Below are positions 23,856 through 34,892 of a stretch of 64,000 nt of DNA, in pieces (the stretch's first letter is position 1; each line of letters starts with the position of its first letter). The DNA lies in assembly GCF_051106095.1 (NCBI RefSeq), contig NC_135786.1:144941001-145005000 (forward strand), given 5' to 3'. A model generated the notes under the pieces. The model did no database searches and was not told the origin of the DNA. It was given only the letters and a program-made list of their open reading frames with translations. The position numbers and the translations under genes are program-made. This DNA is from Pogona vitticeps. Lineage: Eukaryota; Chordata; Lepidosauria; Squamata; Agamidae.

Positions 23856-25624
23856 CCATGGTAAATATAACTTTTATCCAAAATACGTATCAGAGGCATA
23901 GTTTTTGGAGTTATTAGAGGAAAGGCAGCTGAAACAGCAAGGCTAAGGGGGCTCCTCTTGGATATGTACACGAATAAACAGTAATACCCCAGATAGAGTG
24001 TAGAACATAGAGGCAGCTAAGTGGATCAATAAACAAAGTCCAGAATACAAATTCCATAGCAGTTCATGCTTTTATTAGGTCTGGATTCTTTCAGCAAGAG
24101 ACAAATAATTATGTGCAAGCTCAATACACCTTCCTTGGGCATGGAGTCGGAAAAGGCAGAGTGAAAGAAGGAAGGGGCTGAAAAGAAAAGCAGCTGTATA
24201 GGCAGAGGAATTCTTAAGGGCTACTAACTTGTTACCTAAACATGGAGCAGAAGGTAAATCATGTAAGCATCCCTCCTATTGCTGCAGATCCTCATATGTG
24301 TGACCATTTGCATGAACACTCACAACAGTGCAAGAATGGGCGTACAGTGGGAAGCCTGGTATAACTGAATTGGGTTTGCTTGGATAATTTCTCTTCTACT
24401 CCATGTTTAAGCAAAAGGATCATAGCCAAAGCTCCTATGTTCCCATCCTGTCACAGCCGTGATGGAGAGGAAGATATTATTACAGATATTTAAATGCGGC
24501 TCCCTGGCATCATCTACCACTGGTGTTGAATTGAGCTATAGCAAGCAAATCTAAGTGCATAACAAATAACAAATCCCATAATTCCAGAGGTTGCAGCCAT
24601 GATCATTAAAGTGGTATCAAATTGCTTTATTTCTATGGTGTAGAGGCAGTCGATATATCCGGGTCCCATACTCCAACTCTTTATAAGTCTTCCCGAGGAA
24701 GCAAGTGAATAAAGCATGTTCAACTGAACACTTAATCTATTCTTCGGAACTGTGTGCTCAACATGCAAAGGTCTAACTTGCATCAGATGCTGGAGAAAAT
24801 TTCCAGCAGCAGGATTTACATGCATGCCCGTGTTTACATCAGATGCATAGCCTTTCACAGCTACAGGAACATGCCTTCATAGGGCTACTATAGGAGCAGA
24901 TTGTCAGACCCAACATGATTCTTCTTAGACTCCAATGTGTGTAGTCCACTTGTCTTGATTCAACAGCAGCTGTGTACATTGGTCCTTTACAAGGCACATG
25001 AATGGACTAGAGGTCTAGCTGTTAAAAATGTTGAAGCTGCCACTGATCACCCACTGATTCAGCTTCTTTCAATTGAAAGTGATACACTGAGGAAGCAATT
25101 TACATTGAATTCATCTGCTAATGAAGAAATGGGAATTGCTATGGAGTGAAACTCTGCTTAATTACCTAATAAACAACTAGGAAAACATTTCAAATGGGCT
25201 CAATGCTTTGGCATGGTGACAGAAAATGCTGAAGGCAGGAAGCGAATTACCTACTTTTGTTAGAGGATAAATTATCAATTAGGATGTTTTTTGGTTACAT
25301 TTTCTTTATATGCACATGTTGTTTTTCTTAATGGGTTTAAAAAATCAATCATGATGATGTAACTCATGGCTGATTTAAGAATGTAACTTCTAACACATTT
25401 TCTCAATTCACTTATTTATAGAGTTAGGGTGTGTGATATCATGAATATCCAAGACTTGGCTAGATGCCCATTTATATCGGATGTTAACTGTCAGAATTAG
25501 TGGATTCCTTGATTAATTTATGGAAATCATTTTCACCAGATATGTTATGCCCCAAATAGGACAGTCAGAGCACAGTGTGGAAAACTTGTTTTAAGAAGAC
25601 TACACATATTGACATGCTGAAGCC
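23856..25624. other. Unassigned stretch
   Basis: No element recognised. A 114-codon minus-strand frame at 24514-24858 has no domain I recognise and no supporting context, so I do not call it a gene. Confidence 0.4.
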
Positions 25625-25697
25625 ATCCATAATTGAACAGCAGAAGAAGGATGTTCTGGGTCCCAGAACATCATCCTTCTGCTGTTCAATCATGGAT
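25625..25697. repeat. Near-perfect palindrome, 36-bp arms
   Basis: The arms 25625-25660 and 25662-25697 are reverse complements at 33 of 36 positions with a single base between them. The centre reads GTTCTGGGTCCCAGAAC. No flanking duplication is seen. Confidence 0.9.
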
Positions 25698-26825
25698 CGT
25701 ATCAGCTCATTATTCTATTCATTCTTCTTAAAAGTAACTTTTCAAATGCTATCAAAGAGGCTTATAACCACAGTAAAACAATGACACAATCATAAATTAT
25801 ATTTATTTTTTATTATTCTGTTTTATATGCTGTTCCCAAGAACACCCAAGGTAATATATATCATAATAAAACAAAACATCACAATAAATGATGAGGACTG
25901 TCAAGAGTTATTCAGTCACTGTTGATGGAGACAGTAATGCAGCAGTTGTGGATTGCTAGAACTAATCAGAGACATGATAACATCTATATTGTATGGCATC
26001 CTTATATTCATTTTATCCACCAGAATTGTCCAGCCCTGATCTTTGCTTCATCTCATTGTCACCTAAGGAGACCCACATTGCCCACCCAGCTGAAATAAGG
26101 AGACAAGCACAAGTGATGGGTTTAACTAGGACCAGTTTATTAAATAACATTCTGCAGAGGGGCCTACTATAGTACAGATTCCTCCCCATGGGCCCAGATC
26201 CATGCTGTCAAGTCAACAGTCCATTCCTGACCAGCCAACATCTGGGTGACCCACCCTGGCTGCCAGCTACCTCATACTTGTGAAATTTTGGTGGCCAGAA
26301 GCTACAGACAGCCCCCAGGCAACCCCCATCTTGGAAACTAAATCTTGGGATCCGTGGTGCTGAGATGTTGAGCAAGACATCGTCCTTAAAGGATCATTGG
26401 GAACACACCATTACTGATCTCCCCCTCCACAATATTTATTGATGTGGTCTCTTTAAATATTACACTGCCCCTGGTTTCGCTTGTATATGCCCCTCTAAGC
26501 AATCAGTGCAGGATAGAAAAAATCACCTGCACACCTTCTGTTCAATATGCCGATCAGGCGATATAGGTCCAAAGCAACCAGGGCAGGCAGGTGGGCAGGT
26601 CACTGGACCCCACAAGAGACCTGTTGGAGGGCGGGCAAGCCTTTTATGGCCCCCAGCCTACCCTCAATGAGGCAATCTTTGGGCAGCCTATGGGGCCCCC
26701 AAGAACCTGTCTCCTTAATGCAGGGGGAAGGCATACACTCCCCCCCAGCAGACATTAGTGTATGTACAGAGAGGCACCTTGCCTTGATACATGTTTTTAC
26801 CTTTATGACAGTATTTATAGAACTA
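25698..26825. other. Unassigned stretch, GC-richer at 26040-26780
   Basis: No gene recognised. The part from about 26040 to 26780 is clearly richer in G+C than its surroundings, with CCC-rich runs. It may be an unrecognised element or a different isochore-like patch. Confidence 0.4.
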
Positions 26826-26995
26826 GTGTGGTGTCGTGATTAGAGTGTTGGTCTACAACTTGGGAGACTTGAGTTCAAATTCTGCTCTCTTTGAAACTTA
26901 ACTGAGTTACCTTGGGCCACCAACAGAACTGTTGTGAGGATAAACTGGAAGATGAGAGCTATGGATGCTACTCAGAACTCACTGGAGGAAAAACA
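26826..26995 (+). mobile_element. tRNA-derived SINE, worn copy
   Basis: The head 'agtgtggtgtcgtgattag' and 'agtgttggtc' corresponds to an A box, and GAGTTCAAATTCTGCTC to a B box. The body has 'taccttgggcca' and 'ctgttgtgaggataaa', and the end has 'ctcactggaggaaa'. This is the common reptilian SINE with an L2/CR1-like tail. It is diverged. Confidence 0.75.
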
Positions 26996-27120
26996 GCATA
27001 CGAGTTCCTCCTCCTCCTCCTCCTCAGTTATAATAGTGTATCTGAAGGAATGGCCATTGGTCCATGAAGCCTTATGCCAAATAAAAGTTGCCAGTCTTTA
27101 AGCCACAAGACTGATCTTCA

Positions 27121-27158
27121 GAACACGGCCAAGAAGCCCGAAAAACCCACAACAACCA
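27121..27158 (+). repeat. Conserved 38-bp repeat fragment
   Basis: The stretch from GAACACGGCCAAGAAGCCCG to AACAACC is nearly identical to 41070-41106. It is probably the terminal fragment of an interspersed repeat family I cannot name with confidence. Confidence 0.55.
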
Positions 27159-27229
27159 CAAGACTTTGTTATTTGTGCTACAACAGAGTACCACAAGTCC
27201 CCCCTTGGAAATTTCTCCCGAGCATGTAT

Positions 27230-27545
27230 CTACATTTCTAACATTTATACCCTACCTTTTCACTAATAAGTAGTGCTCGAGACGGTTTTTACTAATAGAA
27301 CCTAATAAAAATAACGGTAAAAAGAAATTCAACCATAAATCATTAAAATCAAATTAAAAAAAAACAAGATCATAACTCTGACAAGAGTTAGAATTATCCC
27401 AATAAATTAAGCGCCATTGTAGGCCAGATTTAAAAAGAGGTGTCTTCACACCCTTCATGAAGGCAAGGGGAATGGAAACTGTTTACAGTTCTGAGGGGAA
27501 TATATTTCAGAATCTTTGTGTAACATTCAGACAAGATCTTTTCAC
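27230..27545 (-). mobile_element. Probable LINE 3'-end fragment (L2/CR1 group)
   Basis: The plus strand reads 'tttataccctaccttttcac', 'gctcgagacgg', then an A-rich middle and 'aaaaagaggtgtcttcacacc', 'catgaaggcaagggg'. This layout is what the reverse complement of an L2/CR1-group LINE 3' end looks like in reptiles. It is weakly supported. Confidence 0.35.
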
Positions 27546-27570
27546 AGCATAGGGCAAATCTACATTGATC

Positions 27571-27600
27571 ATTTGCATTGCTGTCTTCAGCAATGCAAAT
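27571..27600. repeat. Perfect 13-bp stem hairpin
   Basis: Arms 27571-27583 and 27588-27600 (ATTTGCATTGCTG and its complement) are separated by TCTT. Confidence 0.9.
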
Positions 27601-27649
27601 TAGAGTGGTTCAAAACCATATGACAGTCACATGGTTTTGAAGCACTCTA
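27601..27649. repeat. 23-bp stem hairpin directly after the first
   Basis: Arms 27601-27623 and 27627-27649 pair at 21 of 23 positions around a 3-base loop. It abuts the hairpin at 27571-27600. The pair may be the core of a palindromic DNA transposon or a small structured RNA. No ends or target duplication were found. Confidence 0.9.
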
Positions 27650-27660
27650 TGCATTCCACA

Positions 27661-28237
27661 GGCAGAGCTGACCCATCAGCTGTTCCTCACTGACCAGGAA
27701 GTTGGAAGAAGAAGCAGAGCTGAATCTCTCAATAAGGAGAGATTGCAATCCCAGCTGGGGAATTTGGGTCCATAGCTACTCATGGCTTCATGGATGGTGC
27801 TGATGGTTGGCCCTGTGACTGCTTGAGGCTGCTTGGGAGAAGCTGGGGCAGAGAATCTTCCAGCTGGGAGGAGACACCCCTCTGCTGCCACCACCTGCTA
27901 AAACAAGGTTAGTCACAGGTGGCAGGTGGTGCACAATTGGGCAGCAAGGGACAGGAAGAATGAAGGGGGAAGAGGGTGAAAGGGAAAAGGAAAGAGGTGG
28001 AAAGGGGGGCATGGGTGAGGGTGGGAAGGCAGAGGACAGGTGAATGATAATTGAGCAGGCTGAGAGGTGCTTTCATTATTCTTACTATCTGGTATAGCGC
28101 TATAGCAGATAGCAGGATTTTTTTAAGTAGCAAGGTTGTTCACATAAATGGACCTTTGTCAGAGGGGCAGAAAAATTCACTCTCCTGGCACAGTAGTCTG
28201 CTTGAGCACATGCCATGTGTGTCCCTTAAAATTATTT
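27661..28237. other. Unassigned stretch
   Basis: G-rich on the plus strand around 27930-28040. No gene recognised. Confidence 0.4.
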
Positions 28238-28278
28238 AAAAAAAAAAAAAAAAGGAGAACCTGGTAAAACAGTGAGAG

Positions 28279-28309
<31 letters not shown>
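28238..28309. repeat. Poly-A (16) followed by poly-T (29)
   Basis: An A run at 28238-28253 and a T run at 28281-28309 are separated by 27 bases. The T run could be the tail of a minus-strand retroposon to its right, but no target duplication was found. Confidence 0.8.
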
Positions 28310-28965
28310 GTCAGTAGGATCAGATTCATAGCCTCTGGCTCTTGCCACTTCTTCAGTTCTGCAGGATAGGAAAGAAACGGGTGTATGTTTGAAAATGCTC
28401 ACCCCAAATAAAGAAATAAAGTGACACGTGAAAGGACAAAGACACTTGTCTCAACCCAGGCAACCCTTCACTTCTTAGAAGTCCTGTGCAGATAGTGGCA
28501 GTGGTGGGAAGTAATCCCCAAACATTCAGAAGTAGCAGTAGAGTAGACCAATTAAACAAAATTCCATGCAACTCATTTAGCATCTGATGTTTGCAGTGTT
28601 TGCTTTCCTTTTTCTTCCACCCCCCAGCTCTGTTTTTGAAAACCTATATTTTTAATTTCTCCTTACACAGTGGAGATGTAAATTCAGAATAACTTTCTAA
28701 AGCAACTATGTTTGGTCAGTGTCCTGTTCAATATTCACATGCACAGACCACACTTGGAAAAGCTGATCTGGTGATCTGATGAGATGCATGTGGTCACTTG
28801 GCTGATCACATATATCTGCTCATGATGGCAATTTCTGCAGCTGGAGCTGAACACATAAATACTGGATGTGATAATGGCTTTCGATTAATGATGATGCCTA
28901 AATGACAAATACATGCAACACATGGCATATTTTATGTTCCTAAATTAACAAGTTAATTTAGTTAA
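28310..28965. other. Unassigned stretch
   Basis: No gene or element recognised. Confidence 0.4.
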
Positions 28966-28996
28966 CAGATCTCAGTTAACAATTAACTGAGATCTG
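28966..28996. repeat. Perfect 14-bp stem palindrome
   Basis: CAGATCTCAGTTAA at 28966-28979 and its exact reverse complement at 28983-28996, with a CAA loop. Confidence 0.9.
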
Positions 28997-29204
28997 GCAT
29001 GGGTGCACTTGAAAAAAAAGATTCTGTATATTTTCTCCACATTTCCTTTGTTCTACCCAAAACAAAACAGGGGAAAAAACTGGTGTTTTGCTCCCCATGA
29101 CCACAACATTCCTGAAAATATAACATCTATAATCATGTTCTGGACCTATTATTGGTATCCAAAGGTAGAAAGATATCTTTGGGATGTGTTCATGCGTGTG
29201 ATAT

Positions 29205-29372
29205 GCCATCAAGTAGTTTCTGGGTTATGTCAATCCTAATAGGGTTCCTTAGGCATATGAGGTATTCAAGGAGTGATTTACCATTGCTACCCTGTAAGTC
29301 TCCATGGACGAGTGCAGGCATGAACCCAGGTCTCCAGATTCCTCATCTGATATTTGATCTGCTTCCCCACAT
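29205..29372 (-). mobile_element. tRNA-derived SINE with RTE-type tail, minus strand
   Basis: The plus strand reads 'gccatcaagtagtttctgg', 'gtcaatcctaatagggtt', 'ttcaaggagtgatttaccat', 'gtctccatggacgag' and 'gaacccaggtctccag'. This is the reverse complement of a reptilian SINE whose tail ('cataagtc...gacttgacggc') resembles RTE/BovB 3' ends. The tRNA-like head lies to the right and is worn. Confidence 0.75.
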
Positions 29373-29387
29373 TTTTGGAAAGCTTCG

Positions 29388-29503
29388 TGTCTTAGGTCTT
29401 TGGCTCAGAGCCAGAGGTTGGGAGTTCGATTTCCCACTGTGCCTCCTTGAGAGGAGCTGGACTCAATGATCCATTAGGTTCCTTCCAGCTTTGCATTTCT
29501 AAG
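29388..29503 (+). mobile_element. tRNA-derived SINE, plus strand
   Basis: It reads 'ctttggctcagagccagagg', 'ttgggagttcgatttccc' (B box), 'actgtgcctccttgagagg', 'agctggactcaatgatcc' and 'ccttccagctttgc', then 'tttctaagat' and a triplet-repeat tail. Same family as 6796-6905 and 31540-31660. Confidence 0.85.
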
Positions 29504-29504
29504 A

Positions 29505-29573
29505 TAATGATGACGATGACGATGGCAATGACGATGACGATGGCAATGACGATGACGGTGACGATGATGATGA

Positions 29574-29670
<97 letters not shown>
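29505..29670. repeat. Compound triplet microsatellite (GAY)n(GTT)n(GAT)n
   Basis: It grows directly from the SINE tail. GATGAC/GGCAAT units come first, then GTT from about 29577 and pure GAT to 29670. Poly-His, poly-Gln and poly-Met frames here are artefacts. Confidence 0.95.
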
Positions 29671-29671
<1 letters not shown>

Positions 29672-31539
29672 GGTTCTGTATCTTGTTTGAATATGGATTT
29701 TGCCCCCATTCAAGTTTTAGTCATTGTAAGATTAGCAACATAGTGGATAGCAGTCAGGGACTGGAGAAAGAAGACATTGAGTACAATATAATCAATTGTT
29801 GGTAAAAATGTAACAGAAGCATAGTACAGAATGAGTCATTCCATTTAGTGGATTTTTAGAGATCTTCTTGTGAATTGTCTCAGAAGAACCATGGAACTAT
29901 CTGCCTGCTGTGCATATTCTAGTTCATATTGTTTTGAACTGCTCTCTTCTAGTTCATATTGGTTTGAAGGGAGGAATACATCTGAAATTCATTCTTCCCT
30001 TCAACTGATGCAGACAAATGAGATTATACAGGAAGAATTTAGGAGTCTTTATTTGCAAGGGAACTTCACAGTCTTTATTTGCGATCAATGAGCTGAGCAG
30101 AACATAAACTTTAACCTTCTCTTCTGTCTTTTCATGCATTTGAAGGCTGCAGTGAATTAATATATTTATTTTTAATTTAACAAACTACAGGACATGTACC
30201 TTCCCAAGGCTTTTTAAAAATGTTTAATTCAGTTTGAAAAGAGAATTCCTCTAGCTGGAAACTCTTTGCAAATCAGTGCACGACCCAAAATGTATTAATC
30301 CTGGCCTTCTTGTTTTGATAAATAGACTAAGGAACAGCCATTGATTAATTCTCTCCTGTCTCTCCTCCTGAACTAACTGGGGTGAAATTGAAATTCCAGA
30401 GGCTCATGCTCATGCAGATGCATTTTATAGGGTGCTGTCAGATATGGTGATTACACACTGGGTTTCAGCAGGCAACCAGCACAAATGTAGTTTCTAAAAC
30501 CAATATAAAATAGCCTGATCCAACTACATACTATTCAAAGGTCAGTACATCAAAAATAAAAGTGTTCTCAACATACTCCTCGGACTATCTTGTACAACAG
30601 CTTCTCCATTCTCACACAGGAGGATGAAGACTATTTTCTGGCACCATTAATAAGAGTCCTTGTATTCTTGCTGGAGCAATTGTTCCCCAAATGGTGCAAG
30701 CAGGTGCAATTATTCAGGACTACAATGGCTGCTGCTTTGTTGTGTGAGCGTTTAAGAAAAGAAGCATTGGATGGGCGGTTTTCTTCTTTTTGATCACCCA
30801 GTCCATCTCTGCTTGCTGTATTCCTGTGCTTGGCTTCAAAAAGGAAGAGATCCCCAGTTTTGCTCAGAAACATGCACAAATTCTGCAGACCTCAAAGAAA
30901 AGAAAAGAACTCCTTGCTTCACTCTCTTCGTGAAAGTGCAAATTCCCATGGGGGCTCAAAAAGTCATTGTTGAGGTGTGCCCATTGTGTCAAAATAGCAT
31001 GGAGTAGGAATGAGGGATGTAATCAGCCTTCTTCACATTCATAGTGTAACAGTTTTAGTATCTTTCTTTCTCTTCTATACAGGTATATTCATTTTCCCTC
31101 TTCTCATATTAAGATGCCCCCACAACAGTGATTCAGGGAAGAATACCTGTTCAGATGCAATAGAGGAGCTGTGTACTTTTGGTTAAAGTTGGCACCCTAG
31201 ATCATTTGTGGCCAGCGCTGGGGGTGGTGGTCTTAAGTACCCTTCCTTTTTTGTCCACAGCCACTGCCATGGGCTGAACCAGGCTAGAAATTGTTCCCTA
31301 TTAAATAAAGAAACAGAAAGTGCCTGTTTCATTTGGGGAGGCTGGGGCCTTAGAAGACCCTCCATGGCCTTTACAGGAGACCTCACCTCTCCTTGAGGTG
31401 AAGAAGTAGAGATTACTTTTCAGCAGCATTGTTAGTATTTTTGAGCTTTTCAGTGGGGACTCGGCAATAGCCTTGAGGTCACAGAAATGCCCTTGGGAGT
31501 TTCATGTTGCTCACTCCTGCTCCAATAACCTTTAATAAT
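29671..31539. other. Unassigned stretch
   Basis: No gene recognised. A short direct repeat of TCTAGTTCATATTG occurs twice near 29920 and 29950. Confidence 0.4.
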
Positions 31540-31660
31540 AATAACTTTTGAACTGCAGAGCTGGAAAAGATCATCACGTCCAGCCCCTCTCAAGGAGGCA
31601 AAGTGTGGAATTGAATCCCCAAACTCTGGCTCCTAAGCCACTGAGCTATCTAGCAGTTCT
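31540..31660 (-). mobile_element. tRNA-derived SINE, minus strand
   Basis: The reverse complement gives 'tagctcagtggcttaggagc' (A box), 'ggggattcaattcc' (B box), 'tgcctccttgagaggggctg', 'gacgtgatgatc' and 'ttccagctctgcagttc', then an ATT tail (plus-strand AATAATAATAA at about 31532). It is the same family as 29388-29503 and nearly full length. Confidence 0.85.
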
Positions 31661-31846
31661 AGATCTATTTGTTGTCTTGTGCCCCAGCTAACACTTCAGT
31701 CAGAAGGGAGGCTTTCTATGCATAGGGTCCCTCCATCTCCATTACGAGAGAAAGAAACTCTTCAGGATTCCCATTCCTATCAAAGGAGGCCTACATAGAG
31801 ATATGTGGTCTTTCCTACTATGAACATTTTCTAAAATGTGTTTTAA

Positions 31847-31897
31847 GGAAGGAAGGAAGGAAGGAAGGAAGGAAGGAAGGAAGGAAGGAAGGAAGGA
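31847..31897. repeat. (GGAA)n microsatellite
   Basis: About 12 GGAA units. Confidence 0.95.
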
Positions 31898-32100
31898 GCG
31901 GAGCTAATATAGTTCCAAAGCATGAAACTTCTCTATTACTAATCTTCCTTATGCATCTGATTACAAAGCAAGAATATTTAGATTACTTTATAGTTCATCT
32001 ATATTGAGGTGGTGATTTTTTTTTAACCCACAAATAAAAAGCCTTTTCAAGAGAGAAATTGCATTTGCTCATGATTTATTCTTGCTATAAATGAAGCATG

Positions 32101-32103
32101 CGT

Positions 32104-32138
<35 letters not shown>
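32101..32138. repeat. (CG/CA)n dinucleotide tract
   Basis: GTGCGCGCGCGC followed by CA units. Confidence 0.95.
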
Positions 32139-32139
<1 letters not shown>

Positions 32140-32400
32140 GTTGCAGTGAGCTTGGCAAGATAAATTGCAAGTAATACGCACATGGGGAAAATTACTGAGA
32201 AAATCACAAAGTCCCCACAAAGTACTCATGAAATAAACCCTTGCATGTTTTATTCAATAACTCCAGTTGTTCTGGTTTTTAAAGAACGGCATGCATTCAG
32301 CAAAATGAAAAGGATGAAAAAAGTAGTTTTTCATTAAATAGTTTTCCCATTCAAAGGTAAAAAAATATATGTATGGAATTTAAGAGCAAGAGTGAGCGAG

Positions 32401-32607
<207 letters not shown>

Positions 32608-32844
32608 CCACTGTAATGGCAACAGAATACATGCAAAAAGGATCTTGTGTGAGGAGTGGAGAATGAAAGGGTCATATGTGAGCCCCAGAGCAACAGACCT
32701 GGATTTAAGCCAGGAGAAGAAAATGCTTCTCTAGGATGTATACAACAGTCCTGAATCTGGTAAGGAAGAGAAACTAAGGCTGCTCCCCTCCCTTGTCACT
32801 TTGCACATACAAGCTGCAAAAATATTGAATAGGGTTCATACATC

Positions 32845-32876
32845 AGCAAGAACCCTGGAAAATCAGGGTTCTTGCT
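32845..32876. repeat. Perfect 13-bp stem hairpin, 6-nt loop
   Basis: AGCAAGAACCCTG at 32845-32857 and its exact complement at 32864-32876, with loop GAAAAT. Confidence 0.9.
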
Positions 32877-34368
32877 TGCATTTAGAGCCTATTATAAACA
32901 AGACACTTCTGCTCTTCAGAAATATTCCTGCTCATTTGGGCATAGGAACCAGGGAGAAAAGGAAGGCTGGCTTATCTTCTGTATTTGGATTGATGATCAT
33001 TCCAGATAATGGGCTTCAGGTGGGGTTTTGTTGTTGCTGTTGCTGCTGTTTTCCATTTGTATTGAAAATGAAACCTGGGCCCACTTCAGGTCTGAACCTG
33101 TTCGGAAATGGCTTTACATGACTTAGTGTATAACAAAAATGGAAATAAATCTTCTTATGGTGCAGTCATCTAAGGGATATGATATAGATACAGTGTGCAA
33201 ACCACTTTGGCAGGGGGAAGGAAGATAAAATCTTAATATTGCACCTATATATTTTGTTGGTGAATTTTAAAACACATTTTTTGAAAAGTGCTTTAAAAGC
33301 ACACCTCAGTGTTCTCAAATATGTTATGTAACCGAATTATAACTGACCAGAAACATCTCTAAGATTTTTATCTCCTCCTTGATATAGGTAGTCCCCCCCC
33401 CCATCCCTCAACTTACTGGTTCCTTAATTCCTTCGGTTTTTCATTATCTGTGACCCGTCTACCTTCTGACAGAAACTATCTAGCCTCCCTGTTTGCCAGC
33501 CCAAGAGTAAAAAATGGCACATGCAGACGAGGATACTCATGGTGGGTCACAGGAGGTGCTTTTGAGTTTTAGCACTGAAGTCTTTGTCATCGCTTTGGAA
33601 GTGGTTCATTAAGAAAACTCATAGTTCACTTGGAGTCTGAAAGCAGATTGGCTGAATTGGGCAGAAATAATCAAATTCTGGAGCACCAAAACCACTCTCT
33701 CAACAATATGTTTTGCCCATTCTGTTTATTTCTATAAAAATGAAATTAACACACCATGCATGTATTCCACTAGGAATAACATCCTTTAAATAAAAAAATT
33801 ATCTCACAAAAGCTTGCTGGGGAAAAAGGCACCAGAGATCTAGCATTACAAACCTAAGAGTTTGACTACATAGTCAAATATGATGGGATTTGCTGTGCTT
33901 ATAAAACGGGTGACTTTCAAGTATATTTTACTGTCTGTATCACATATAAGGCTGATTCAACATTTTCCAGCCTTTTGGCTGCCAAAGCGGCTTTTTTCTC
34001 AGCCTCTGGAGGGCTTTTATTTTTTCATACCAGCAAGATTTGATCCTGTTTTTTTTAAACCCTGCAGACATTCCTGTGAAGATGGTGGCATGTTTGTAGG
34101 TGGTGTTTTCAGTTACGTAAGCAGCTGGGGTGTCCCACAAAGGGAAACAGCTGGAGCTTTGAAATGTGCACGTGCACTCATGACATTGGGATTCTCCTCT
34201 CCTCCTTCCAAGTGTTTTGTACTTTGAGCAGAAGTTTGCAGCCTGCAAATAGAGAGAAGAAAGGGTGGGATTACTATGTTTTGTGTGTGAGAGTGTGCAC
34301 ATACACATTTCAAAGCCCTTACTGTTTTCCCTTATAGACATTTTCTAACATTCTTTGAAGTGTATGAA
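32877..34368. other. Unassigned stretch
   Basis: No gene recognised. Frames of 115 and 133 codons at 33880-34341 overlap on opposite strands and show no domain. Confidence 0.4.
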
Positions 34369-34529
<161 letters not shown>

Positions 34530-34664
34530 CAGAAAAGGTCAGCAACAGAGTGATCACTACTTCCTGTCACTTTCCTGGCTCTAGTTTTCTCACACAAAAC
34601 CATAAAAGGGTCACAAAGATGGAACCAGACCAGAGGCAGAAAGGCTGGGCAGAGGTGGGACCAG

Positions 34665-34892
<228 letters not shown>

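Noticed and set aside
23306-23971. 221-codon minus-strand frame
   Set aside because: It is antisense to the BovB 3' segment, whose plus-strand protein is recognisable.
24514-24858. 114-codon minus-strand frame as a possible exon
   Set aside because: No known domain, no splice context, no partner exons nearby, composition like its surroundings.
28281-28309. Poly-T run as the tail of a processed pseudogene on the minus strand
   Set aside because: No target duplication and no recognisable transcript to its right.
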